In this document: piece after piece, positions 29,610 to 39,076 of the stretch
Numbering within the stretch: the first letter of the stretch is position 1
Layout: each line of letters begins with the position of its first letter
NCBI GenBank assembly: GCA_963817335.1
Contig: CAWFNX010000005.1
Coordinates: 992,001 to 1,056,000 of the forward strand
Reading direction: 5' to 3'
Source: AV40 sp963817335
GTDB lineage: Bacteria > Verrucomicrobiota > Verrucomicrobiia > Chthoniobacterales > UBA10450
DNA: 64,000 bases
Made by a program: the position numbers and the translations under genes
Notes under the pieces: model-generated
Databases searched by the model: none
Told to the model about the DNA's origin: nothing
The model's input: the letters and a program-made list of their open reading frames with translations, nothing else

Positions 29610-31202
29610 CTACTCCCACTCGATCGTGCTAGGCGGTTTGCTCGAGATGTCGTAACAAACGCGGTTGACGCCTTTGACTTCGTTGCTGATGCGTGAGGAA
29701 ATGCGCGCCAGCAACTCGTAGGGGACTCGCACCCAATCGGCAGTCATTCCGTCCTGACTTTCGACAATTCGCAACGCGACCGTGTTTTCGTAAGTGCGTT
29801 GGTCGCCCATTACTCCGACGGTTTGGATCGGAAGCAGAACGGCGAACGATTGCCAGACTTTATAATACCAGTCGGCTGCTTCCATTTCGCTTTGCACGAT
29901 CGTGTCCGCCTCCCGAAGAATCGACAATCGTTCCGGCGTGACTTCACCAAGGATTCGAACCGCGAGTCCGGGGCCGGGAAAGGGCTGGCGATAAACAATT
30001 TCCCTGGGCAACCCGAGCTGGAGCCCAACTTGGCGGACCTCGTCCTTAAACAATTGCCGGACCGGTTCAACCAGTTGGAAATGCATTTTCTCCGGCAAGC
30101 CGCCCACGTTGTGATGCGTCTTGATCACTTGCGATGGGTTTCCGCCGATTGAAACGCTTTCAATCACATCGGGGTAAAGAGTCCCCTGGGCGAGAAATTT
30201 GTAACCGCCATGGCTGTCCTTACTTTTTCGATCTTCGGCCAGCAGCTCTTCGGTCGCCTCTTGAAAAACCGCTATGAACTCGTTGCCGATAATTTTCCGC
30301 TTTTGCTCTGGGTCAATGACGTCTTGCAATTTTTCCAAAAAACGTTTCGAGGCGTCGACATACTTGAGACGAATGTGAAAATTCTCGCCAAAAACGCGTT
30401 GGACCACTTCCTCCTCGCGGGCGCGGAGGAGACCGTTGTTTACGAAAATGCAGGTGAGCTGATCTCCGATTGCTTTGTGCAGGAGCGCGGCGACCACGGA
30501 AGAATCAACTCCGCCACTCAAACCGAGAACGACTTTTTCGTCTCCAACTTGGTCGCGCACGCGATCGCAAGCTTCTTCGATGAACGATCCCATCGTCCAA
30601 TCCATGGCGCAGCGGCAAATGTGATAGGCGAAATTTTGGAGGATCTCCTTGCCGCGCGGAGTGTGCGCGACTTCAGGATGAAATTGCAATCCGTAGAGTT
30701 TCCGTTGTCGATCTTCGACCGCGGCGAAGTTTGAGCTTTCGGTGCGTCCAGCGGTAACAAAGCCTTTAGGCAACGACGTGACCTCGTCACCGTGGCTGTT
30801 CCAGACGTCGATCTGATTGCCGAGGCCGTCGAATAGCTGGGAACCGTTTGTGATGTGCAACATTCCCGCGCCGTACTCGCGTCGGCCGGTAAAGACCACT
30901 GCGCCGCCGAGATGATGGGCCATTTGCATCAAACCGTAACAAATCCCGAGCACAGGAAGGCCTAACGAAAAAATTTCCGGATCAACTTGAGGCGCGCCTT
31001 TGTCATAAACGCTGGCTGGTCCGCCGGACAGAATAATTCCGTTCGGCTGAAGTTTCTTGATTTCAGCGGCGGAAACATTAAACGGAACCACTTCCGAATA
31101 GACCTGTAGCTCGCGAATGCGTCGGGCGATGACCTGGGTGTATTGCGAGCCGAAATCGAGGATCAGGATTTTCGAATGTTTGGGAGGAGCAGCGGTTTTC
31201 AT
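29610..31202 (-). CDS. guaA: GMP synthase (glutamine-hydrolysing)
   Basis: 530 residues. The N-terminal class I glutamine amidotransferase has catalytic Cys in GICYGLMQM and His/Glu in FHPEVAHTP. The ATP-pyrophosphatase domain has the PP-loop GLSGGVDSSVVAALL. The C-terminal dimerisation domain ends IDYDISSKPPSTIEWE-like (YDISSKPPSTIEWE). It converts XMP to GMP. Its start overlaps the stop of a small lipoprotein gene by 4 nt, and it converges on the FG-GAP gene. Confidence 0.98.
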   Translation of the reverse strand: MKTAAPPKHSKILILDFGSQYTQVIARRIRELQVYSEVVPFNVSAAEIKKLQPNGIILSGGPASVYDKGAPQVDPEIFSLGLPVLGICYGLMQMAHHLGGAVVFTGRREYGAGMLHITNGSQLFDGLGNQIDVWNSHGDEVTSLPKGFVTAGRTESSNFAAVEDRQRKLYGLQFHPEVAHTPRGKEILQNFAYHICRCAMDWTMGSFIEEACDRVRDQVGDEKVVLGLSGGVDSSVVAALLHKAIGDQLTCIFVNNGLLRAREEEVVQRVFGENFHIRLKYVDASKRFLEKLQDVIDPEQKRKIIGNEFIAVFQEATEELLAEDRKSKDSHGGYKFLAQGTLYPDVIESVSIGGNPSQVIKTHHNVGGLPEKMHFQLVEPVRQLFKDEVRQVGLQLGLPREIVYRQPFPGPGLAVRILGEVTPERLSILREADTIVQSEMEAADWYYKVWQSFAVLLPIQTVGVMGDQRTYENTVALRIVESQDGMTADWVRVPYELLARISSRISNEVKGVNRVCYDISSKPPSTIEWE

Positions 31203-31399
31203 TCGTGTGTTTGAGGGATGCCGTGCGCGCCGGCGGGATCTCCGGGCTCGCGCTGTTCAGGGCCGATCTGGCCTTGCCCGGTCACGCCCCGTTGAAGTTG
31301 GGACCCGACCTCGTCACCCGATCTTTTTTCGAGTGGATCCGAACAACCACCGAGGATTATGATGCAGCCTGTCGCGAACAGGATCGAAAAGGGCTTCAT
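31199..31399 (-). CDS. Small putative lipoprotein coupled to guaA
   Basis: 66 residues. The N-terminus KPFSILFATGCIIILGGC has a lipobox LGGC, with Cys at about 19. The rest is hydrophilic, rich in Gly, Gln and Glu, without a known domain. Its stop TGA shares bases with the guaA ATG. It could be a decoy frame in the guaA leader, but the lipobox and 4-nt overlap support a real gene. Confidence 0.6.
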   Translation of the reverse strand: MKPFSILFATGCIIILGGCSDPLEKRSGDEVGSQLQRGVTGQGQIGPEQREPGDPAGAHGIPQTHE

Positions 31400-31438
31400 C
31401 GGCTCATTTTAGAAACGAAGCGGACAAAAGCAAATAAA

Positions 31439-31468
31439 CAGGCGCTTGAGACAAGCGCCTCTACAACT
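31439..31468. repeat. Single hairpin, half-element of the repeat family
   Basis: AGGCGCTTG (31440-31448), AGA loop, CAAGCGCCT (31452-31460): a perfect 9-bp stem. The flank CTACAA, read in reverse as TTGTAGAGG, resembles the TGTAG ends of the other repeats. No U-tract follows in either direction, so it is not a standard terminator. Confidence 0.55.
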
Positions 31469-31494
31469 CTCCATGAATTGGATAGGTTTTTGTC

Positions 31495-32061
31495 GTGATC
31501 GATTCCGAGCTTCTGCTCCAAGGTTATCGGCTTGGCGTTTTCCCGATGGCAATGGAGGACGACTCAATCGCGTGGTTCTCCCCCGAACCGCGGGCGATCA
31601 TTCCGCTGGAGAACTTTCATGTGCCGCACGATTTGCGCCGGGTTGCCCGGAAAAATGTTTTCGAAATCAAAATCGACAACTCCTTTGACCAGGTGATTCG
31701 CGGTTGCGCGAAACGCAAAGACACCTGGATCAATCACGAGATCATCGAAAGTTATGAGCGTTTGTACGATCTCGGACATGCGCACTCGGTCGAAGCGTGG
31801 GCCGGCAACAAACTCGCAGGCGGACTCTACGGCGTTGCGGTCGGCGGCGCGTTTTTCGGCGAATCGATGTTTCACCGCGTGCGCGACGCTTCCAAAATCG
31901 CGCTGGTCGGACTGGTAGAACATTTGCGCGCTCGAAAGTTTACCTTGCTCGATACCCAGTGGCTTACCCCGCATCTCGAGCAATTCGGCGCGATCGAGAT
32001 TCCGCGCAGCCAATATTTGAAACTCCTTGGCCGGGCGGTCGAGTTATCCCGGAAATTCTAA
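31495..32061 (+). CDS. aat: Leucyl/phenylalanyl-tRNA-protein transferase
   Basis: 188 residues from GTG 31495, shorter than the E. coli enzyme but typical for many bacteria. The family motifs are GYRLGVFPMA, IAWFSPEPRAIIPL, WINHEIIESYERLY, LAGGLYGVAVGGAFFGESMF and LLDTQWLTPHLEQFGA. The enzyme adds Leu or Phe to the N-terminus of proteins that start with Arg or Lys, marking them for ClpS/ClpAP degradation. The upstream region carries a hairpin repeat. Confidence 0.95.
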   Translation: MIDSELLLQGYRLGVFPMAMEDDSIAWFSPEPRAIIPLENFHVPHDLRRVARKNVFEIKIDNSFDQVIRGCAKRKDTWINHEIIESYERLYDLGHAHSVEAWAGNKLAGGLYGVAVGGAFFGESMFHRVRDASKIALVGLVEHLRARKFTLLDTQWLTPHLEQFGAIEIPRSQYLKLLGRAVELSRKF

Positions 32062-32085
32062 CAGGATGGGATCGCAATTCGTCAA

Positions 32086-33867
32086 TTATTGCAACAGGAT
32101 GCAGAATAAATCGTGGTCGCTGCTCTCAATCTCGCGATTGTATCCTAGCGTGCGCAAATTTTCTTCCAATTCACGGGCGCCATCAGGATACCCAACCCGA
32201 CTTACATAGAGCGCACTGAAGCCCCGGTTCTTTATCGCGGCGATCGACTCCGGCAATGATAATTTTTCCACTTCGTGCTGCCATTGCTCGCGCGGTCGCC
32301 CTTTCATCGAACCAAACGACCACCGCAGTTGTTTTGTAAAAAGGTAGGGCCGCAACTGATCGTATGAGCTTTCGGTGCGCAGCGGTGCTTCCGGAAAATC
32401 CATTACGGGTAATTGAAAAACCATCGCGCCGGGCGGGAGAATATTTTCCAGATCACCTACGAACTTCTCATCGGAGGACACCTGTCGGGCGATTTCGGCT
32501 TTTTCTTCGGGTGACGGCGGTATCGGGACTTGATCCAGCAGAATGATGAGGCAACAAACCGCGGCGAGCGCAATCCCTTTTGCCGGCTGCAGTTGCCGTC
32601 GCGACAGCCATTCAGCCGAGAACAGAAGCGCAATCGCCAGAATGAAAACACTGAGTCGGCAACCCGCTCGCAGGTAAGTAAACCCTAACGCGCCAACGAT
32701 CGCATTGAGTCCGCCAGTGCTGAAATACAGGAAGATCCAGAGGACCCACAACGCTCCTGCCGGAATTTTCCCCGAACCACGGTGAACTGCTCCGCGGATT
32801 GCGGCCGTAATTAACATCACCAGTGCGGCGACCCCGATGATTCCGAGGTACGAGCCTTCGTCATGAAGCAAAGCGACGCCGGCGCGCCACTGGGCAAGTT
32901 CGCGGAACGCTGCCCACTGGTGATTTGAAGGCGGAATAAGAAGGTCGAGCGCTTTGAGTGCATAGATTTCGAGCCACTGAAATTGGCGGACAATCGCGCC
33001 CTGACTTGGTCCTAGCCGGATCTGATTCAACCATGGGTTCAGATTGATGAGGATAACCGCCGCAATTGTAGAACCAACGAGAGAGGCAGCGATCCAGAGA
33101 TGTCTCTTATTTCGCGTGCGTAGGAACATTGCGCCCGCAGTCAAGAACACGAGCTGAGCAAATGTGGAAAAATAATATGGATTAAGGAGGCCGGCGATAA
33201 ACGCCACGCTCATGCCTGCCCAGAATTGTTTTGAACCGACCGCGATCCCGTCCTCGTCGGTGAGCCACAGCAACACCAAAACTAACAAGGGAACATGCCA
33301 GCAGAACGCGACCATCGGATGGTCTGGTGAGTGCATAAAGATGAAAGGCGCCAATCCAAACGCCAGCGCTGCAGTAAACGACCAGGGGACGTCGATCTTG
33401 CGATAGCGGGCAACCAGGTAGAAGGCGAGGCCGGCCAGGCAATTGCAAGCAAGCAGCGCGATGTTCAGCGCGGCAAAGATCCCGACTCCGCGCGCCAAAA
33501 CGCCGATCAGATAAAGCGGGACATACTCGAGATAGGGCCAGTCGTTCCAATTTCCGTCGTATGGTGCGCCCAGTTCCGGGATAAACTTGGCGGTGAATGG
33601 CGCAAAGTGTCCGTCGCGCGCCGCCCGGATAAAACCCGCGTAGACAATAATATCCGATCTGTCGCGGACGGCGTAGGGACCCTTGTAAATCAGGGGCGTC
33701 TGCCAGTCAGTCCGATTCCACATTCTCTGGGCGTAACACCAACTGCCCGCGATCACTGCGATCAATAATACGATCGCGATAATGTCGAGCCCATGTCTTG
33801 CATGCGCTGAATCTCCTTTTGTCGCCCCGTTGTCTCCGTGCTCCACGTCGGCTTTGAATTGGGTCAT
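32086..33867 (-). CDS. Large polytopic membrane protein, putative glycosyltransferase
   Basis: 593 residues. One membrane helix near residue 30 is followed by a long exported loop (IYKGPYAVRDRSDIIVYAGF) and about nine more helices. A soluble C-terminal domain of about 130 residues follows (PGAMVFQLPVMDFPEAP...). The overall plan matches GT-C type lipid-linked sugar transferases, but no signature residue can be assigned. Function is inferred from topology alone. Confidence 0.6.
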   Translation of the reverse strand: MTQFKADVEHGDNGATKGDSAHARHGLDIIAIVLLIAVIAGSWCYAQRMWNRTDWQTPLIYKGPYAVRDRSDIIVYAGFIRAARDGHFAPFTAKFIPELGAPYDGNWNDWPYLEYVPLYLIGVLARGVGIFAALNIALLACNCLAGLAFYLVARYRKIDVPWSFTAALAFGLAPFIFMHSPDHPMVAFCWHVPLLVLVLLWLTDEDGIAVGSKQFWAGMSVAFIAGLLNPYYFSTFAQLVFLTAGAMFLRTRNKRHLWIAASLVGSTIAAVILINLNPWLNQIRLGPSQGAIVRQFQWLEIYALKALDLLIPPSNHQWAAFRELAQWRAGVALLHDEGSYLGIIGVAALVMLITAAIRGAVHRGSGKIPAGALWVLWIFLYFSTGGLNAIVGALGFTYLRAGCRLSVFILAIALLFSAEWLSRRQLQPAKGIALAAVCCLIILLDQVPIPPSPEEKAEIARQVSSDEKFVGDLENILPPGAMVFQLPVMDFPEAPLRTESSYDQLRPYLFTKQLRWSFGSMKGRPREQWQHEVEKLSLPESIAAIKNRGFSALYVSRVGYPDGARELEENLRTLGYNREIESSDHDLFCILLQ

Positions 33868-33978
33868 CGGATTTGCTCAGGCCAGGACGTGCTTTAGCGG
33901 TATCGCGGCAACCAAGGAAGGATATTTTCTTGTAATTCATTGAGCGCCGAGAGGTCGCGATGAAATCGCGATGGCGGG

Positions 33979-34006
33979 TTGAGTGGGCCATCTTTTCTGC
34001 TTAACT
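33979..34006 (+). promoter_or_regulatory. Possible sigma-70 promoter of tRNA-Phe
   Basis: TTGAGT (33979-33984), 16 nt spacer, TTAACT (34001-34006), followed 12 nt later by the tRNA. The match to TTGACA/TATAAT is moderate and based on inspection only. Confidence 0.3.
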
Positions 34007-34018
34007 GACCATCTTCGC

Positions 34019-34091
<73 letters not shown>

Positions 34092-34132
34092 CCTTTAAAA
34101 GGAAGAAGGAAAAGCGATGAAGGATGAAACTC

Positions 34133-36673
34133 CTATTCCGTTCGCAATGCGGTGATCGGATTCACATACGTCGCGCGGCGGGCGGGTAAAAAGCAGGCGA
34201 GCAGCGCCGCCGCCGCCAGCATGAGACTCGATGTGATCAGCGCGAACGGATCGCTTGGGCTAACTCCGTAAAGAATTTGAGCAAGCACGCGGCCCGCCGC
34301 CAGAGAGAGGAAAAGTCCAACTCCGACCGCAAGGGCGGTTTGCAATGCGCCCTGGCGCATGATTAGCGCGAAGACGTCCTTGCGATGCGCGCCGAGCGCC
34401 ATTCGAATTCCAATCTCGCGAGTGCGACAGGCGACGGCATAGGCCTTCACTCCGTAAACGCCGACTACCGCCAATAGGAGCGCGATGCATCCAAACGCGC
34501 CGAACAATGTGGCACCGAGTCGAACCACCCAAAGTCCGACGCTGCGTTCCATTAAATCCACCCACGGTGCCATTCCGATAATCGGAAGATCGGGATCGAT
34601 GTCGCGCAACGCCGAGCGCATCGTTGGAATCATTCCCGCTACTGCATGTCGGTCCCGCGTATCCAGACGCGCGTGCAGAAAAACATTTCCGCCGTAGCCC
34701 TGTGCAAACGGAACAAACAATCTCGCGAGGGTCGTGTCGTTCTGAACATCGTGTCGGTGCGTACCGACTACCCCGACGACTTCCATGTCGTTAGGCGTGC
34801 CGTCTTTGGGCGGAATGGTGTAGCGGACGTGTTGACCTATCGCATCTTCGTATGGAAAAAGTTTTTTGGCCATTTCTTCGTCGAGAATGGCAATGCGACG
34901 GCCGTCTTTGTTTTCGCATTCAGCCTGGGTGAAATCACGACCCCGCAAGATCTTCACGCCAATCGCTTCAAAATAACCGGGAGTGGTGGCGGTGTAGAGC
35001 GCGCTCGCGCCGGGATCAGGCGCTTTCGGATCGGTCGATAACGTCGCTTTGGTCGACATGATGCGGCGCGAATTGGTGAAATTGCCGTAGGGCAACATCG
35101 TGCCGACGCCGACCGCTTTGACGCCCGGCAGCTGGCGGATGCGTTGCAGGATGTTGAAGACTTCCCGGCGCGCATCAGCCGGCTCCTTTTTCACCAGAGT
35201 AAAATCCATTTCCGTGACGAGATCGCCGGCGGCAACGAATCCGGGATCGAGCCCCGCCGCTTTGAGCGCGCCGCGGAAAAATAATCCGGCGGAAAAGAGC
35301 AAAATGAGCGAAAGCGCGATCTGAGCCATGACTGATATGTGGCGGGGCGCGAAGAACCGGCTGAACCGTCCAATCCGCGCCGGTTCGCCGACTTGTTGCT
35401 TTAAGTCGTTAACGAGATCGGCTTTCGTCGCCTTGAGTGCCGGACCGAGACTGAAGATCATCGTCGCAAGCAGGCAAAAGAGAAACGTCACCGCGAGGAC
35501 TGAGAGATTCGGAGTAAGATCGACAATGAACGAGAAGTTTACGTTATTGAGCAAGCTCGCCATCGAATCAAGTAGAAGATTATTGCACCAAACGCTGAGA
35601 ACTAGTCCAACCGCGCCGCCGCAGAGGGCGAGCAGCAAGCCTTCGACAAGCAATTGCCTGACGATTCGCCAGCGCGACGCGCCAACCGCGAGACGCAAAG
35701 CGATTTCTTTCGAACGCGATGTCCCGCGAGCGAGTAGCATGTTGGCGAGATTCAGACAGGCGATGAGCAACACCGCGCCGGCCATCGCCATGAGCAGGGT
35801 GCCGATCAACGCGATCGGACCGTCGTCCTCGGGCGAGGTGCTCAAACTGAAGCGCGACGGTTTTTGAATCTGCACTTCACGGATGAATTCCGGGTCTGTT
35901 TGCATCGCGTTGAATCGTTGTGACACCACCGGCAGCCGCGACTTCGCAGTGTCGATGGTCAGGCCTGAGCGCATTCGGCCCACGAGATTCAGGCAATAAT
36001 TCTTCGGGTTCGCCAGGTCGTGCATCGTTTCGGAATCGCCGAAAGCCGATCCGAGCTGTGAACGAATTCCAAACGGCACCCAAACATCGGGCGCGATGAG
36101 CGCGCTCGCCCCGCAAAATCCTTCCGGCGAAATGCCGATCACAGTGTAGGGCTGGCCGTTGATCTGAAGCGTGCTGCCGACAAAATCCGCGCGGCCGCCC
36201 TGGCGTTTCCAAAATCCGTAGCTCGCGACGACCACCGGAGCGTTCGCGTTCGGCTTGCTTTCCTCTGCGGTGTAGAAACGGCCGCGGTAGGGCTGGACGC
36301 CCATCAGCGAGAAATAATTCTCTGAAGTCAAAAACGCAAAACTGCGGCGCATTTCGTGATCGCGCCCGATGCCCGCGACTGCGAATTCGAGCGCAGCCAC
36401 GTCGGTAAAAAGATCGGCGCCATTCTCGCGCATCTCCGAAAATTCGTTGTACGAAAACTGGCGATAGTCATGGTTCGCGTTTTGCCGGCAGTTGAAAACG
36501 TTGACCACTTCCTGGGGCCGCACCGGAACCATTGGCCTCAGCACCGCCCCGTTGATCAACGCAAAGATTGCGGAATTGACGCCGATCGCGAGAGCCAGCG
36601 TCATCACGGCGACGCCGGTGAATCCGGGCGATTTGAGGAGCTGACGGAAGGCGAACTTAAAATCCTGGATCAT
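34133..36673 (-). CDS. ADOP-family ABC transporter permease (MacB/FtsX-like, duplicated)
   Basis: 846 residues. It has two MacB-type periplasmic domains and two FtsX permease modules: N-terminal helix LALAIGVNSAIFALINGAVL, first FtsX near residues 285-410 (ARGTSRSKEIALRLAVGASR), second near 730-846 (TREIGIRMALGAHRKDVFAL). This is the duplicated-permease plan common in Acidobacteria and Verrucomicrobia. No ATP-binding partner gene is adjacent. Such permeases pair with MacB/LolD-type ATPases for export or mechanotransmission. It is divergently transcribed from creD. Confidence 0.9.
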   Translation of the reverse strand: MIQDFKFAFRQLLKSPGFTGVAVMTLALAIGVNSAIFALINGAVLRPMVPVRPQEVVNVFNCRQNANHDYRQFSYNEFSEMRENGADLFTDVAALEFAVAGIGRDHEMRRSFAFLTSENYFSLMGVQPYRGRFYTAEESKPNANAPVVVASYGFWKRQGGRADFVGSTLQINGQPYTVIGISPEGFCGASALIAPDVWVPFGIRSQLGSAFGDSETMHDLANPKNYCLNLVGRMRSGLTIDTAKSRLPVVSQRFNAMQTDPEFIREVQIQKPSRFSLSTSPEDDGPIALIGTLLMAMAGAVLLIACLNLANMLLARGTSRSKEIALRLAVGASRWRIVRQLLVEGLLLALCGGAVGLVLSVWCNNLLLDSMASLLNNVNFSFIVDLTPNLSVLAVTFLFCLLATMIFSLGPALKATKADLVNDLKQQVGEPARIGRFSRFFAPRHISVMAQIALSLILLFSAGLFFRGALKAAGLDPGFVAAGDLVTEMDFTLVKKEPADARREVFNILQRIRQLPGVKAVGVGTMLPYGNFTNSRRIMSTKATLSTDPKAPDPGASALYTATTPGYFEAIGVKILRGRDFTQAECENKDGRRIAILDEEMAKKLFPYEDAIGQHVRYTIPPKDGTPNDMEVVGVVGTHRHDVQNDTTLARLFVPFAQGYGGNVFLHARLDTRDRHAVAGMIPTMRSALRDIDPDLPIIGMAPWVDLMERSVGLWVVRLGATLFGAFGCIALLLAVVGVYGVKAYAVACRTREIGIRMALGAHRKDVFALIMRQGALQTALAVGVGLFLSLAAGRVLAQILYGVSPSDPFALITSSLMLAAAALLACFLPARRATYVNPITALRTE

Positions 36674-36810
36674 GGAAAACCTCGGGTTGTTTGCAGTGAG
36701 ATGCGGTCCGGGCGGCGTTCGGATTCAGGAATCTCGGCCAAGGGAAGAATTTCCTCGTCAGTTGAAAGATTTTGGCTTCGACTCCGTATCCTGACTAAAG
36801 CCTTCACCTT

Positions 36811-38217
36811 ATGCCTGATACAACGCCAATCGCGCCCCCGCCGCTGCCGAAGTCGCAGCCGTCTTTCGGAAAACGCTATCGGACGATCATCAAACTGATC
36901 GGCGTTGGTGTTTTAATCCTTTTGCTTCTGATTCCGCTCGGAATGATTAGTGGTGTGTTGTCCGATCGGTTGCAGCGACGCAACGAAGCGGTTTCCGATA
37001 TCACGTCGTCCTGGGGCAAAGAACAATGCGTCATCGGCCCAGTGCTTGGAATTCCTTATCAATACAGATTTAAGACAGTTAAGGAAGTTGCCGGCGCCGA
37101 CGGTAAACTGGAGAAACGCGAAGTGGAAGATACCGCAATCGCAACCGCCTATTTCCTTCCCGAAATGTTGAACGTGAATGGCGACGCGGAGACGCAAAAG
37201 CTGAAGCGGGGAATTTATGAGGGCGCCGTGTTTCGCGCGCAGGTCAAACTTTCCGGCAAATTTGCGCCGCCGGATTTTGGAGCACTCAAGATCGATCTCA
37301 AGGATGTGCAATGGAAAGATGCGTTTGTCACGATTGCGGTGAGCGATTTGCGAGGAACCCGGGAAGGGCTGGTCCTTGATTGGGGTGGAACGAAACGCCC
37401 GCTCCTGCCCGGGTCGCAGGTTCCAGGTTATACCACGGGCGCGACGGCAGCCTTAGGTGACGCCAAACCTATCAGCGCGCCGGTCGAATTTTCGATTCCG
37501 ATCGATTTCAATGGCAGTGAAGGAATTTATTTTGCACCGTTCGGAGTCCAAAACGAAGCGACCCTGAAATCGAACTGGCCTGATCCCGCGTTTCGGGGTG
37601 CATTCTTACCGGCCGACCGCAACGTCCGACCGGACGGGTTCGACGCGAAATGGAAGGTTTCCTATTACGGCCGGGATTATCCGCAGTCCTGGACGAGCCG
37701 GACCGGGAACGAGCGGTTCACAACCCAGGCTGTCTCGCAATCGGTGTTTGGCGCGCAGTTTCTGTCGGTTCTGGATTCGTATCGTTATGTCGAGCGCTCA
37801 ATCAAATATGGCGTGCTGTTTCTCGTTTTGGTATTCACCACGTTCTTTCTGTTCGAAGTCACCGCGCGCCAGATGATCCATCCATTCCAATATCTCATGG
37901 TCGGGGCGGCGCTCTGTCTGTTCTATCTGCTGCTTCTCGCAATTTCGGAATTCAAAGGCTTCGGTTTCGCTTACTTGGTCGCGGCTGCAGCATCGACGAT
38001 TTTAATTACGTGGTATTGCCGATATTTCCTCGGCGGCGGGGTGCGGACGCTGATCATTGGCGCCGGCTTGGCTGGAGTTTACACATTTCTCTACATCACT
38101 TTGCGTCAGCAGGATTACGCACTTCTGATGGGGGCAATTGCCCTGTTCATTCTCCTCACTGTGGTCATGTATGTGACGCGCAAGATCGATTGGTACGCCC
38201 GCGACAGTGCGGCTTAA
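36811..38217 (+). CDS. creD: Inner membrane protein CreD-like
   Basis: 468 residues. The N-terminal helix (IIKLIGVGVLILLLLIPLGMI) precedes a large exported domain with VIGPVLGIPYQYRF. Six C-terminal helices follow, starting SIKYGVLFLVLVFTTFFLFE and with HPFQYLMVGAALCLFYLLLL, the family signature. CreD affects envelope stress and beta-lactam or colicin tolerance in enterobacteria. creBC are not nearby, so regulation here is unknown. Confidence 0.92.
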   Translation: MPDTTPIAPPPLPKSQPSFGKRYRTIIKLIGVGVLILLLLIPLGMISGVLSDRLQRRNEAVSDITSSWGKEQCVIGPVLGIPYQYRFKTVKEVAGADGKLEKREVEDTAIATAYFLPEMLNVNGDAETQKLKRGIYEGAVFRAQVKLSGKFAPPDFGALKIDLKDVQWKDAFVTIAVSDLRGTREGLVLDWGGTKRPLLPGSQVPGYTTGATAALGDAKPISAPVEFSIPIDFNGSEGIYFAPFGVQNEATLKSNWPDPAFRGAFLPADRNVRPDGFDAKWKVSYYGRDYPQSWTSRTGNERFTTQAVSQSVFGAQFLSVLDSYRYVERSIKYGVLFLVLVFTTFFLFEVTARQMIHPFQYLMVGAALCLFYLLLLAISEFKGFGFAYLVAAAASTILITWYCRYFLGGGVRTLIIGAGLAGVYTFLYITLRQQDYALLMGAIALFILLTVVMYVTRKIDWYARDSAA

Positions 38218-38268
38218 GATCGACCATTTATTTGCAACTGCCGGCTCACGTCCGTGCGAATTTCAGGC

Positions 38269-38595
38269 ATGGAGGTGAAGAATGTGGGTGACGCGAAGGA
38301 ATGGTTTGAAGTTCTGCAAACCCACGAACGAAGTCAGACCGCCGTGATGACGCTGCAGCCTGGTGACGAGACCGGAGCTAAAGCCGAGGCCCACGAAAAG
38401 AGCGATCAGGTTCTACTGATACTCGATGGCGAACTGAAGGGCGAGGTTGGCGATCAACGTCCGAGCTTGAAAGAAGGTGATGTGATTGTCATTCCAGCCG
38501 GAACCAAGCACCGATTTGTGAATCGCGGCAACAAGCCCGCGGTGACATTCAATGTTTATTCGCCGCCGGCTTATCCGGCTGGCACGAAAAGTTAG
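38269..38595 (+). CDS. Small cupin-domain protein
   Basis: 108 residues from ATG 38269 (a GTG at 38254 would add five). The cupin core is visible: AEAHEKSDQVLLILDGELKG and EGDVIVIPAGTKHRFVNRG, with His residues in the metal-binding positions. The substrate cannot be told. Its end overlaps the convergent gene at 38592 by 4 nt. Confidence 0.85.
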   Translation: MEVKNVGDAKEWFEVLQTHERSQTAVMTLQPGDETGAKAEAHEKSDQVLLILDGELKGEVGDQRPSLKEGDVIVIPAGTKHRFVNRGNKPAVTFNVYSPPAYPAGTKS

Positions 38596-39071
38596 AGCGA
38601 TTGCACGCTCTTGAGCATTTCGTTGAACGAGTTGTAGAGCTCGCGGTGCTGGGAAACTCCGCGACGCAGCACCGGTTTGAAATTGGCCAGGTCGGTGATG
38701 TTGATGATCTGATCGACACTGTGCACGAATGCGCTCATCGCATCATTGGTGGGCATGCGCTGGCTGAGAAGGACAACGAAATGTTGGCGGCGTTGCGTGT
38801 CCGGACGGCGAGACAATTCGGCCAAAATCGGATTTGTCTGCAGGGTTGAACCTTTAAAGTTCTCGTAAACTATCACCACGTCGTAGTTGTAGGTCTTGAG
38901 CTTGAGCAGCACGTCCTCTTCGAACAAACCGAGATGGACTTTGAAAGTCATGTCGATCAGCTGCGGCACGACAACTTTTTGGTATTGCTGATGATCCACG
39001 CAAACGAGCGCGGTGTTGTCCCCAAGATCGAAAAACGCGGAGTCGGCTGCTGGTTCCTGGTCTGAAAACAT
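38592..39071 (-). CDS. Receiver-like protein of the pilT cluster
   Basis: 159 residues, with an alternating hydrophobic pattern of a CheY-like alpha/beta fold (TALVCVDHQQYQKVVVPQL, YDVVIVYENFKG, QHFVVLLSQRMPTNDAMSAF). The usual phosphate-acceptor Asp position in VVIVYENF is occupied by Tyr/Glu, so it may be a pseudo-receiver. It follows the second pilT-like gene by 5 nt, which suggests a regulatory role in twitching or pilus retraction (inference). Confidence 0.6.
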   Translation of the reverse strand: MFSDQEPAADSAFFDLGDNTALVCVDHQQYQKVVVPQLIDMTFKVHLGLFEEDVLLKLKTYNYDVVIVYENFKGSTLQTNPILAELSRRPDTQRRQHFVVLLSQRMPTNDAMSAFVHSVDQIINITDLANFKPVLRRGVSQHRELYNSFNEMLKSVQSL

Positions 39072-39076
39072 AAATA

